Assembly: GCA_003140855.1 (NCBI GenBank)
Contig: PLLF01000093.1
Location: 1 to 64,000, forward strand
Direction: 5' to 3'
Length of the DNA: 64,000 bases
Source: Vulcanimicrobiota bacterium
GTDB lineage: Bacteria; Vulcanimicrobiota; Vulcanimicrobiia; Vulcanimicrobiales; Vulcanimicrobiaceae
The translations under genes were made by a program, and so were the position numbers. Below are positions 20,218 to 28,762 of the stretch, piece by piece (the stretch's first letter is position 1; each line of letters opens with the position of its first letter). The notes below the pieces were generated by a model, which saw only the letters and a program-made list of their open reading frames with translations, was not told where the DNA came from and did not search any database.

Positions 20218-21179
20218 CGCCGCAGCGCCCCGATCGCGCGGTCGAAGCGGCGGACGTGCGCTTCGGGAAGCGTCGCGGCAACTTCGGCGCCGACTTCCGG
20301 AGCCGTCGCAACGGCGACGCGGGCGATCAGCTCGCCCCTGGGCGTTTGCAGATGCACGAAAGCGTCGGCTCCAGTCGATTCGACCAAAACGACACGGCCG
20401 CGCAGCGCGCCGCCGTTCTCCAAATGCACGTGTTCGGGTCGAATGCCGAGCGTCTCCATGCCGTCATCGATCAGATTCATCGGCGGCGTCCCGAAAAACC
20501 TCGCCACGCTCGTCGTGGCCGGATAGTCGTACACGGTTTGGGGCGAATCGCACTGCAAGATTTTGCCGCCGATCATGATGGCCAAACGATCGCCTGCAGT
20601 CAACCCTTCGGCGTGGTCGTGCGTAACATAGATAACCGCTCCTCCGAAAGAGCCGGAGAAATCCAAGAAACTTCGCCGCACTTGCGCGCGCAGTAAGGGT
20701 TCGAGGTGCGCGAGCGGTTCGTCGAGCAAGAGCACGCGCGGATCGCTAAGCACCGCGCGTGCCAGCGCGACGCGCTGCCGCTCGCCCGCCGAAAGAGCGC
20801 CGGGCCGCTTCGCCATGTGCGGGCCGATTTCAAAACTTTGCGCAGCGCTTGCGATCCGGTCGCGGCTCGCGTGCGCAAATCCAAGATTTTGCGCGACGGT
20901 CAAATGCGGGAAGAGGCCATCCCGATCGAAGACGATCGCCACGCGCCGGTCTTCGGCCAAGAGATTGGTCGCGTCGCGATCGTCGATGAAGATCGACCCG
21001 GCGTCGGGACGTTCTAAGCCCGCAATGATTCGCAGGAGCGTCGTCTTACCCGCGCCGCTTGGTCCGAGGATGACCAATCGCTCGCGATCGCGCACAGCAA
21101 AAGAGACGCCGTCGAGCGCCGCGCCTCGCGTTCCGTGGAGAGGGAAGAATTTCTTGAGATCGCGCCCGGCAACGGCCAC
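20214..21179 (-). CDS. ABC transporter ATP-binding protein (MalK/UgpC-like) with atypical Q- and D-loops
   Basis: Walker A GPSGAGKTT, signature LSAGERQ, Walker B VLLLDEP, H-loop VTHDH, C-terminal regulatory region. Confidence 0.9.
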   Translation of the reverse strand: MAVAGRDLKKFFPLHGTRGAALDGVSFAVRDRERLVILGPSGAGKTTLLRIIAGLERPDAGSIFIDDRDATNLLAEDRRVAIVFDRDGLFPHLTVAQNLGFAHASRDRIASAAQSFEIGPHMAKRPGALSAGERQRVALARAVLSDPRVLLLDEPLAHLEPLLRAQVRRSFLDFSGSFGGAVIYVTHDHAEGLTAGDRLAIMIGGKILQCDSPQTVYDYPATTSVARFFGTPPMNLIDDGMETLGIRPEHVHLENGGALRGRVVLVESTGADAFVHLQTPRGELIARVAVATAPEVGAEVAATLPEAHVRRFDRAIGALRR

Positions 21180-21195
21180 GGCGCGTTAACGATTC

Positions 21196-21552
21196 CTAGC
21201 GAATGCGAATGATTTGCGCGACGAGCCGGCCCGCGATTTCGCTGACGTCGACATCGACGCGCGATCCGCGTCCGAGTTCGGCAAACGATGCGAACTCCTC
21301 ACCGCGGAAAATGCTCGTGCTTGGCGTGACCGCAATCGGCACGCGGCCATGTGAGGTTTCGACCAAAATGCTGGCGGTGGCAAAATCGATGCCGACGATA
21401 CGGCCGGAAACGACGGCGTGCGATCGCGCGAATCCGTCAGCAAGTGGTACGGCATGCGCCCACGGCGGCGGGTCGGCAACGGCAAAACCGGTGCCGGCGG
21501 CTCCGAGAACCGCTGCCAGGGTCGCCGATGCAAAAATATGCAGCCAAGCCAT
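21196..21552 (-). CDS. Secreted hypothetical protein (DUF5666-like beta-barrel)
   Basis: Signal peptide; SGRIVGIDFATASILVETSHGRVPIAVTPSTSIFRG. Confidence 0.6.
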   Translation of the reverse strand: MAWLHIFASATLAAVLGAAGTGFAVADPPPWAHAVPLADGFARSHAVVSGRIVGIDFATASILVETSHGRVPIAVTPSTSIFRGEEFASFAELGRGSRVDVDVSEIAGRLVAQIIRIR

Positions 21553-21561
21553 GTCGTTATC

Positions 21562-21906
21562 TCAACGCGAAAGCCCAAGTCGGCGTTCCCCTTCGACGCT
21601 CCGGCTCAGCTCTTCCTTATAGGAAGCGAGCGCTTCCGGAGCGTCGTCACTGCTTTTTCGCACGCGTTCGACTATGGCTCGAAGCCGCTTGACCGCGCCG
21701 TCGTCGGCCTTCTTTCCCGCCAGCACCAGCCGGAGCGCCATCAGGGAGAGATCCGGCGTCCGCGCCCCGAGGATTTTCAGACCTTCGTAAAATGGAGCGG
21801 CTCCGGGAACGTCCGGACGCTCGCGCAGAAGCGCCGCAACGACTTCCTCCTTCGGAGGTTTGCCTTCGAGAAGGTAGCGGTCGAGCAAGGGGAAGTCCAC
21901 ATCCAT
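21562..21906 (-). CDS. Hypothetical protein
   Basis: MDVDFPLLDRYLLEGKPPKEEVVAALLRERPDVPGAAPFYEGLKILGARTPD; start codon shares CATG with the divergent gene. Confidence 0.55.
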   Translation of the reverse strand: MDVDFPLLDRYLLEGKPPKEEVVAALLRERPDVPGAAPFYEGLKILGARTPDLSLMALRLVLAGKKADDGAVKRLRAIVERVRKSSDDAPEALASYKEELSRSVEGERRLGLSR

Positions 21907-23314
21907 GAAGTTCGCCGCGGCGCTTGCGCTCTTCTCTGTACTGGCGCACATGCGTCAGGTCAACGGCAACGTCTATGCGATGCACATTGCAAGCACCGCC
22001 GCGGTAACCGTTGACGGACAGGCCGCAACGCAGCAAACGGACACTCAAGGGCTCCGTTTCTTGCTGCGGCAGTGCAGCGGTGCGGTTTGCCCTGGAACCT
22101 ACTTCGACGGACTACGGCTGTACGGCGTCACGATCAATAGTACGGCGCTGCCGCGGTCGGAACCATCGGACGCATATATGCGCGCGCTGCGCATCGTAGG
22201 AGCGCTCGATTTTATCGCGCCGGATTTTGCGCAACGCGGCGGCCGCGTTCTCGACGGCGGCACGGTCGCGCTCGCCGGTTGCACATGCCGTCGGCTTTTC
22301 GTATCCGGCACGGATGCAGCGCCGATGGAAGTCTACGTCGATCCGCGGACGTGGCTGGTTTCGGGAGCGCGCAGCATCGGCGGCGGCACGGCTTACGCGA
22401 TGCGAGATTACCGGCGAGTCGGTGCATACGTGCTGCCTTTCCGCATAGACCGTAACGGAGAAGCGATCGAACAATACACCACGCGCAACGTCGTGGAGAC
22501 GCCGCTGCAGCCTCCGCAAGGGCTGATCCTTCAATTCGCATCCAAGCCGTCGACGGTCGCGCTGGATCCCGCCAGCACGACGCCGGACGCGATGTGTACG
22601 CTCGGCGGCGTCAGCGTGCGCTGCCTGTTCGACACCGGCAATTCGGGGCTGGCGATGAGCTTGGAATTAGCCGAGCAGTTGAATCTCAATCCGGTGGGCG
22701 TTTTCAACGTCCGCGGATTGGGATCGTATGCAACCGAAGTGGTGCGCGCCGGGCCTCTGCAGATCGGCGGCGTCCGTTTCGGCGACGCGGAGTACGTCGT
22801 ACTCAGCGATATTCATCGCTACGGGTACGACTTGGTGCTCGGAGCCGACGTCTTTGCAGCCGCCCCGATGACCATCGACTACGCGCATCATTCGATTGCG
22901 TTCGGCGTCGACCGGCCGGCAGATCCGGCGCAATCGATCGCGCTCACATTCGATAATTTCGTGCCGGTCGTCGATGTCTCGCTCGCCGGCCAGCCCGCGC
23001 AGCTCGCGGTCGACACAGGCGATCAATCGACCGTGAACCTCGCCGACGATTTTTACTCGCACCACTCGACGCTGTTTAAGGCGACGCACGTGCAGAGTGT
23101 GGGCGGCATCGGCGGCGACAGCGTGGAGCTGATGGGGACTATCCCGTCGATGCAGATCGGGTCCCTGGTGACCGGGCCCCAGAACATCGGCACTACAAAA
23201 ACGCTCAAGGGCACGGCCAACGGTCACCTGGGTGCCGGCTTTCTTTCGAATTTTTCCGTCCTGCTGGACTACGCGCGCGAGCGCATGGAGCTGCTGCCCA
23301 CTAAGAAAACATGA
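21905..23314 (+). CDS. Secreted retropepsin-like aspartyl protease with two DTG motifs
   Basis: Signal peptide; GVSVRCLFDTGNSGLAMSLELAEQL and GQPAQLAVDTGDQSTVNLADDF. Confidence 0.8.
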   Translation: MKFAAALALFSVLAHMRQVNGNVYAMHIASTAAVTVDGQAATQQTDTQGLRFLLRQCSGAVCPGTYFDGLRLYGVTINSTALPRSEPSDAYMRALRIVGALDFIAPDFAQRGGRVLDGGTVALAGCTCRRLFVSGTDAAPMEVYVDPRTWLVSGARSIGGGTAYAMRDYRRVGAYVLPFRIDRNGEAIEQYTTRNVVETPLQPPQGLILQFASKPSTVALDPASTTPDAMCTLGGVSVRCLFDTGNSGLAMSLELAEQLNLNPVGVFNVRGLGSYATEVVRAGPLQIGGVRFGDAEYVVLSDIHRYGYDLVLGADVFAAAPMTIDYAHHSIAFGVDRPADPAQSIALTFDNFVPVVDVSLAGQPAQLAVDTGDQSTVNLADDFYSHHSTLFKATHVQSVGGIGGDSVELMGTIPSMQIGSLVTGPQNIGTTKTLKGTANGHLGAGFLSNFSVLLDYARERMELLPTKKT

Positions 23315-23652
23315 TGAGCGACCTTGCACAGCGCACCTGCGTTCCGTGCCGCGGCGGCGTCCCGCCGATGCCGCGCGCCGATGCCGAAAAACTTCTGGAG
23401 CAACTTGGCGGGGATTGGGAATTGGCGGAGGTTTCGCAAGCGATCACCGGATTGCGAAAGACCTACCGATTCAAAGATTTCTCCGAAGCGCTCGGTTTCG
23501 TCAACCGCCTAGGCGCGTTAGCCGAAGAGCAGGGTCATCACCCGGACATAGCGCTATCGTGGAGGCGGGTCACCCTGGACATGTGGACGCACAAAATCAA
23601 GGGGCTGACCGAGAGCGATTTCATCTTTGCCGCCAAATGCGACGAAGTCTAG
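23311..23652 (+). CDS. 4a-hydroxytetrahydrobiopterin dehydratase (PCD/DCoH)
   Basis: LRKTYRFKDFSEALGFVNRLGALAEEQGHHPDIALSWRRVTLDMWTHKIKGLTESDF. Confidence 0.93.
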   Translation: MMSDLAQRTCVPCRGGVPPMPRADAEKLLEQLGGDWELAEVSQAITGLRKTYRFKDFSEALGFVNRLGALAEEQGHHPDIALSWRRVTLDMWTHKIKGLTESDFIFAAKCDEV

Positions 23653-23691
23653 CCGACTTTTTGCGGCCGGGCGTGACGATATACTTAAAGG

Positions 23692-26493
23692 ATGCTGCGT
23701 TACCTAGGCATGCGCTCGATTAGAACGGTGACCCTATTGGCGGTCCTCGCCGGCGTATTTCCGGCGTTCGCCCTGGCCGCGACCGGTTCGATTTCAGGCT
23801 CGGTCCGGGATGTAGCTGGGGAGCCACTTGCGTCCGCGCGAGTCGTCCTCAGCGGCCGACAGCATGCCGCTACGCAGACTGACCCGGCCGGCACATTCCG
23901 TTTTGACGGATTATCTCCAGGGACATATACCGTTACGGCGAGCGAGGGCGGTTACCGGGCCGGCGGCATCGACGGAATCGCCGTCAATGAGAACGCGCAA
24001 CGCGTTGAGCTCTTCCTGGAAGCTGCAACGTTCTCGACGCTCAGGCAAATCGCTGAAGTGCGCAGCGTCGCCGGAACTTTTAACGACAGCCCTTCAGCCG
24101 TAAGCGTCCTCACTCAGCAACGTTTCGCTGAAATCGGCCAGGTGCAGATCGGACACGTGCTCGACCAGATTCCGGGCGTCATATCGGCTCGCCCGGCGAG
24201 CGCCGACGCTGCTGTTCCCGGTTCGATCACGTCACCGAACTTGCGCGGCGCGCTCGACTATGAGAAAGCAACACTGCTCGACGGCCGCCCGCTGATCAAT
24301 GGAAGAAACGGCGATTACCCCACGATGCTCGTAAATTCGCTGCTCTTCGACAGCATCGAAATCGTCGAAGGACCGACCGCATACGCACCGCAGATCAATT
24401 ACGGCATTGGCGGAACGCTGAATTTTCGGACCGGCGATCCAACGCTGCACCGCTCGACGCGGTTCGTCTACGGCGTTGACAACATGTCGGGATCGTTCGC
24501 ACAGCTGCGGCTCTCGGACACGATCGCCAAGGGACGTCTAGGGTACCTCTTCACCTTCGCAAGCGACGGTTCGCAAGGTCCGCTGAATAACTACCCAAGC
24601 TATTTCGCACTGCCCGCCGGCACGAAGATAAATGGCAGCAGCGTCTCCGGTTCGACCACCAGCGGTCAGCCGGTCAACGGCCAGCGCGGCATCTATCCAA
24701 TCGCCGGCGCGCTCGGCAATCCGGCTAACGCCTACATCACGCTCTTCGGGTGCTGCCAATCCGTGACTTCGAATTTCCTCAATCGCGGAGAGCTTGCCAA
24801 ACTGCAGTACCGCTTCTCAAGCGCGACGCAGCTCACACTGGCCTACGTCGGCATTCAGTCGCAGTATGACGGACCCTCCGCGGGCTTTACGCAAATCGGT
24901 TCGGTCTTTGCGCCCACGGCAGCGTATTCAGGCTCGGCTTTCGCACCGGGTCAAACGATATTGTTGAACAACCGCACGACGCTGCCCGGTTCGCGCCTGT
25001 ACGATAACGAACCGATGTTCGAGGCAGAACTGCGCACGGCGCTTCACCAGGACACGCTGCTCGCGCGCTTCTACAGCGCCATTCTTGCGCGCCAGACGAC
25101 ATCCGATCTCGATTCGCCGTCGGCGAACTTCGTCACCGGCGCGATCGCACTCTACGGAAGTGCGACCGTCGGCGGAGTGGCCACGGCCTTCAACGGAAGC
25201 ACGGCCAGCCTCACGATTCCGACGCCGTACTCCAATACGGTAGAACACGACGCGCTGCGCGGCATCTCGTTTGAATACGATCACCCGGCCGGGCCGAACG
25301 TATACACGTTCGCATTCGATCGCAACTCGTCGTTGACGAACGCTTACACGGTCACGGGCAGCGCCACCAATCCCCAGGGTAACCTATCCACGACGATCGC
25401 GGCCGGAACGCGCCAAGATTTTACGACCTACTTACTGCGCGGACAGTTTGCACTAAACGACAAGCTGCAGCTGACGCTGGCCAACTATTACAACACGTAT
25501 CGCAATACGTATACGCCGCAGGTTACAGGCGGAAATTTTGTTTTTGCCACGAGCATGTCCACCCATGACGATCCTCGCCTGGCGCTAACATACCGCGCAA
25601 ACCCTAATCTCTCGCTGCGCTTGTCGGCCGGATCGGCGATAGCGCCGCCCTATCCCGCGCTGATCGACAATCTGACGCAGACGCCGGCGCAAGTGTACAC
25701 GACCGGCGCGCAGACCGTGACGGTCGGCAATAACTCGGGCGGATTGCTTCCGGAGACTTCCTTTGGATACGATCTCGGCGGTGATTGGCGCACGCCTTCG
25801 GGCGACGTACTTTCCGTCGACGCGTACTTGACGAATCTTCGCAATCAATTTGTCGCCGTGATTTATCCCAGCGGAACGACCTATAACCCGCCCGGAACGA
25901 CGGCGCAAATCCCGCTGTACATCAGCACCAATCAAAATCTCGCTCAGAGCCGCTTCGAAGGCGTCGACGCGACCTGGCGCCGCGATCCGGCGCGCGGTGT
26001 AGGCTACACGTTTTCGATTGCGCTGCAGCGCGCGTACGCGTACAACTTGCCGGCCTCGTTCTACTCGAGCGCGGCGGGCCCGTTCACGGCCAATCTCGGA
26101 GTCGTCAACGGCTCCAATTTCTTCGCTTTCAACTCGCCGTTCTTCAACGGCATATCGAACAAGAACGAAGCATACTCACAAGGCTATGCCGGCATTCACT
26201 CGCGTGGCAGCTACGGACAATATGCGGAGTTTGGATTCACGCTGTACGGATCGAACAACACGTTCAACATCCCGGCCTTCATGGTGGCCAGCGCTTCGTA
26301 CCGGCAACCGATCTTCGGCCCATCGCTCGCACTGCAAGTCTCCGCGGACAACCTATTCAACAGCGATTCAGCGCCGTACGTTACCTACGGCGCCGGAATA
26401 GGCGCGCCGCTTGCCAACGGTCAATTTGGAATTCGCAGCGCCATCCCGTATGGCCCCGCCTCGGTGCGCGTCATGCTCGTGCGGAGTCTGTAA
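23692..26493 (+). CDS. TonB-dependent receptor with N-terminal carboxypeptidase-regulatory-like domain
   Basis: GSISGSVRDVAGEPLASARVVLSG...TDPAGTFRFDGLSPGTYTVTASEGGY; plug region LDGRPLINGRNGDYPT, FDSIEIVEGPTAYAPQINYGIGGTLNF. Confidence 0.92.
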   Translation: MLRYLGMRSIRTVTLLAVLAGVFPAFALAATGSISGSVRDVAGEPLASARVVLSGRQHAATQTDPAGTFRFDGLSPGTYTVTASEGGYRAGGIDGIAVNENAQRVELFLEAATFSTLRQIAEVRSVAGTFNDSPSAVSVLTQQRFAEIGQVQIGHVLDQIPGVISARPASADAAVPGSITSPNLRGALDYEKATLLDGRPLINGRNGDYPTMLVNSLLFDSIEIVEGPTAYAPQINYGIGGTLNFRTGDPTLHRSTRFVYGVDNMSGSFAQLRLSDTIAKGRLGYLFTFASDGSQGPLNNYPSYFALPAGTKINGSSVSGSTTSGQPVNGQRGIYPIAGALGNPANAYITLFGCCQSVTSNFLNRGELAKLQYRFSSATQLTLAYVGIQSQYDGPSAGFTQIGSVFAPTAAYSGSAFAPGQTILLNNRTTLPGSRLYDNEPMFEAELRTALHQDTLLARFYSAILARQTTSDLDSPSANFVTGAIALYGSATVGGVATAFNGSTASLTIPTPYSNTVEHDALRGISFEYDHPAGPNVYTFAFDRNSSLTNAYTVTGSATNPQGNLSTTIAAGTRQDFTTYLLRGQFALNDKLQLTLANYYNTYRNTYTPQVTGGNFVFATSMSTHDDPRLALTYRANPNLSLRLSAGSAIAPPYPALIDNLTQTPAQVYTTGAQTVTVGNNSGGLLPETSFGYDLGGDWRTPSGDVLSVDAYLTNLRNQFVAVIYPSGTTYNPPGTTAQIPLYISTNQNLAQSRFEGVDATWRRDPARGVGYTFSIALQRAYAYNLPASFYSSAAGPFTANLGVVNGSNFFAFNSPFFNGISNKNEAYSQGYAGIHSRGSYGQYAEFGFTLYGSNNTFNIPAFMVASASYRQPIFGPSLALQVSADNLFNSDSAPYVTYGAGIGAPLANGQFGIRSAIPYGPASVRVMLVRSL

Positions 26494-26499
26494 AAGGCG

Positions 26500-26811
26500 C
26501 TACTTGGTCTGCTCGTCCAGTTTTTCGTAGGCCTCTTGCATCGTCCGCATGATCTGCGAAAAGGTCGTGGCCATCGCGATCGAGCCGCGCGCGAACTGCG
26601 CCACCGACTCGCGGAGTTTTCCCCCGAGCTCCTCGGAAAGCGGCGCGTCGGCCAAACTTACGAGCTCCTGATATTGACTGCTGGCAGCTGATGCGGCCTC
26701 GGTTACCCGTTCGACGGTGGCCAAATAGTCGATGATCGCCGAGCCAAGATCCGCTACGGTGTTGCGGCCTTCCAGAATTCGCTTGCGGATATCGCCGTTT
26801 TGATCGGACAT
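26500..26811 (-). CDS. Hypothetical small helical protein
   Basis: MSDQNGDIRKRILEGRNTVADLGSAIIDYLATVERVTEAASAASSQYQEL...; no recognised domain. Confidence 0.6.
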   Translation of the reverse strand: MSDQNGDIRKRILEGRNTVADLGSAIIDYLATVERVTEAASAASSQYQELVSLADAPLSEELGGKLRESVAQFARGSIAMATTFSQIMRTMQEAYEKLDEQTK

Positions 26812-26890
26812 GGCCCCGGCGTTCGCTCCGACGCAAGGTTAGCCTTCGTGCGAAATGGGGAAGCTTGTTTCGAAAAGGAGCATTACTTGA

Positions 26891-27154
26891 ATGCCAGCTC
26901 GTAAACGCAAATCGAAGAAAACAACGGCGCCTAAGGCGGCCCGCAAGACCGTACGGCGCGCGAAGAAGGCGGTCAAACGCGCGAAACCGGCAGCTAAGAA
27001 AGCTGCCAAGAGAGCCGCTAAGACGGCCCACGCCGTTGCGACGACCCTGAAAGTCGCGGGCGCGCTGCTCGAAGAGGGTGCCAACGTAACGGACTCGGTG
27101 GTCGAAGGCCGCGCCGGACGGCGATCCTCCGGCCGAAAACGCCGCAAGCGCTAA
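26891..27154 (+). CDS. Histone H1-like Lys/Arg/Ala-rich basic protein
   Basis: MPARKRKSKKTTAPKAARKTVRRAKKAVKRAKPAAKKAAKRAAKTAHAV...; AAGGAG upstream. Confidence 0.75.
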   Translation: MPARKRKSKKTTAPKAARKTVRRAKKAVKRAKPAAKKAAKRAAKTAHAVATTLKVAGALLEEGANVTDSVVEGRAGRRSSGRKRRKR

Positions 27155-28755
27155 GGAGAAACGAGCGCGCTAAACGAGCGTGCCGTACCAACTCGAGGGA
27201 GTGCCGCTTCACCGACACGGTGGATGCGGCACTCCGTTATAGCGCCCGCGCGTCCGCGATAAAACGTCGCTGCACGCACGACGACAGAGGGGCCGCGCGA
27301 AAGATTCAGACTCAGCGGTTTGACAAATGCCCGCGAGCTTTGCGCCGGCGCTTTTCCGTCGAGCGTATAGCGCACGGTGCCGCCGATCGGCGCGGTTAAA
27401 GCGATTCGCACGCGTGCGGCGCTTGTCCAAGCGTTGACGCTCTGCACTTGGCCCGGAATCGCCTTAAAGACAATGGGTCCGCCCGTCACGTCGATCGCCG
27501 CATTGGGAATCCGAAAAGCGTACCCTTGCGAGTCGAGCCACGCGAATTGCGCCGGCAGCCGCTGTAGAAACCCCGTCCAATTCTTGCTCGCCCGCGGCGT
27601 CCAAAGGATCTCCGCCAGCGCGAGCTCGCGCGGAAGCAGCATGTAAAACAGGTGCTGCGGCGTTCGGATGCGCTCGGTCCACAAGGTCGCCTCGCCGCCC
27701 AGAACGCGTGATTGCTGCGCGGCGGACAACCCGGGCGGCATAACGTCCCACGAATACACTTCCGCGAGCGTGCTCATATGCGGGGTCGCGCGCGGCTCTT
27801 GCGCGGCGTCTCCTTGCGCGGCGTCAAAATACAATGGCCATCCGGTCACGACGGTATCGTTTCCGCGTCTTGCCGCTTCGGCCGCGCGCCGCACCGAATT
27901 CCAGGCCATGACGATCGCGTTGGTGGAAAGGTATGGACTCAGAATCTCGTTCCACCCCACGATCCGGCGATCGTGCGCGCGCACGAAATCTTCGATGTGA
28001 GACACGAACGCGGGCTCGTCGTACCGGGCGGGCACTTCATCGCCGCCGACGTGAACGGCGGGCGCGGAAAACAGCCTGAAGACTTGATTCAGCGCATTCT
28101 GTAAGAATCCAAACGTCGCGGAAGTCGCACAAAATACACCGCTGCGCCCGCAGCCGAATTGCGGGTAGGCGGCAATCGCCGCGGATGAGTGCGCGGGCAT
28201 CTCGATCTCCGGCAGCACCATGACGTACCGCTTAGCCGCGTACGCCACTACTTCACGAATTTGCGATTCGCTGTAGGAATATCCGCGAGCGGTTAACGCG
28301 GGATACCCGGGCACGGGCAACCGCCAGGCTTGATCGTCGGTGAGATGCCAGTGAAAGACGTTCAACCTGTAATGCGCGGCCACATCGATGTACCGCTCCA
28401 CCGTGCGGACGTCGAAGAAATGCCGCGCCGTATCGAGATGCACGCCCCGCCAGCGGTAAACAGGCCAATCGCGAATCGCGATCGGGTGAACCAACGAGCC
28501 GCCGGAAGGATTCAACTGTCCAAAGGTTTGCATGGCGTAAAAAAGCCCGGCGGGCGTGTTGGCGCGCGCGCTCACGCCCTGCGGGCCGATCGAGAGCAAG
28601 TAGCCTTCATCGCCTAAAGCGGCGTCTCGATGAGCCAAGATTCGCGCCGTTACGCGCGGCGGCTGCGTCAAGCGGTAAACGGAATTCCCGGTCTGCACCA
28701 TCCGCGGCCACGGTACGATCGACGGGATCGCCGCGAATAACAGCGGAGCGATCAT
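27151..28755 (-). CDS. Beta-N-acetylhexosaminidase, GH20
   Basis: RWRGVHLDTARHFF, FHWHLTDDQAWRLPVPGYP, PEIEMPAHSSAAIAAYP, VHVGGDEVP. Confidence 0.93.
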   Translation of the reverse strand: MIAPLLFAAIPSIVPWPRMVQTGNSVYRLTQPPRVTARILAHRDAALGDEGYLLSIGPQGVSARANTPAGLFYAMQTFGQLNPSGGSLVHPIAIRDWPVYRWRGVHLDTARHFFDVRTVERYIDVAAHYRLNVFHWHLTDDQAWRLPVPGYPALTARGYSYSESQIREVVAYAAKRYVMVLPEIEMPAHSSAAIAAYPQFGCGRSGVFCATSATFGFLQNALNQVFRLFSAPAVHVGGDEVPARYDEPAFVSHIEDFVRAHDRRIVGWNEILSPYLSTNAIVMAWNSVRRAAEAARRGNDTVVTGWPLYFDAAQGDAAQEPRATPHMSTLAEVYSWDVMPPGLSAAQQSRVLGGEATLWTERIRTPQHLFYMLLPRELALAEILWTPRASKNWTGFLQRLPAQFAWLDSQGYAFRIPNAAIDVTGGPIVFKAIPGQVQSVNAWTSAARVRIALTAPIGGTVRYTLDGKAPAQSSRAFVKPLSLNLSRGPSVVVRAATFYRGRAGAITECRIHRVGEAALPRVGTARSFSALVSP

Positions 28756-28762
28756 GCGCGCT

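Noticed and set aside
21590-21612. CCCTTCGACGCTCCGGCTCAGCTC as a repeat copy
   Set aside because: Core is interrupted; may be a degenerate copy or ordinary coding sequence of the 21562-21906 gene.
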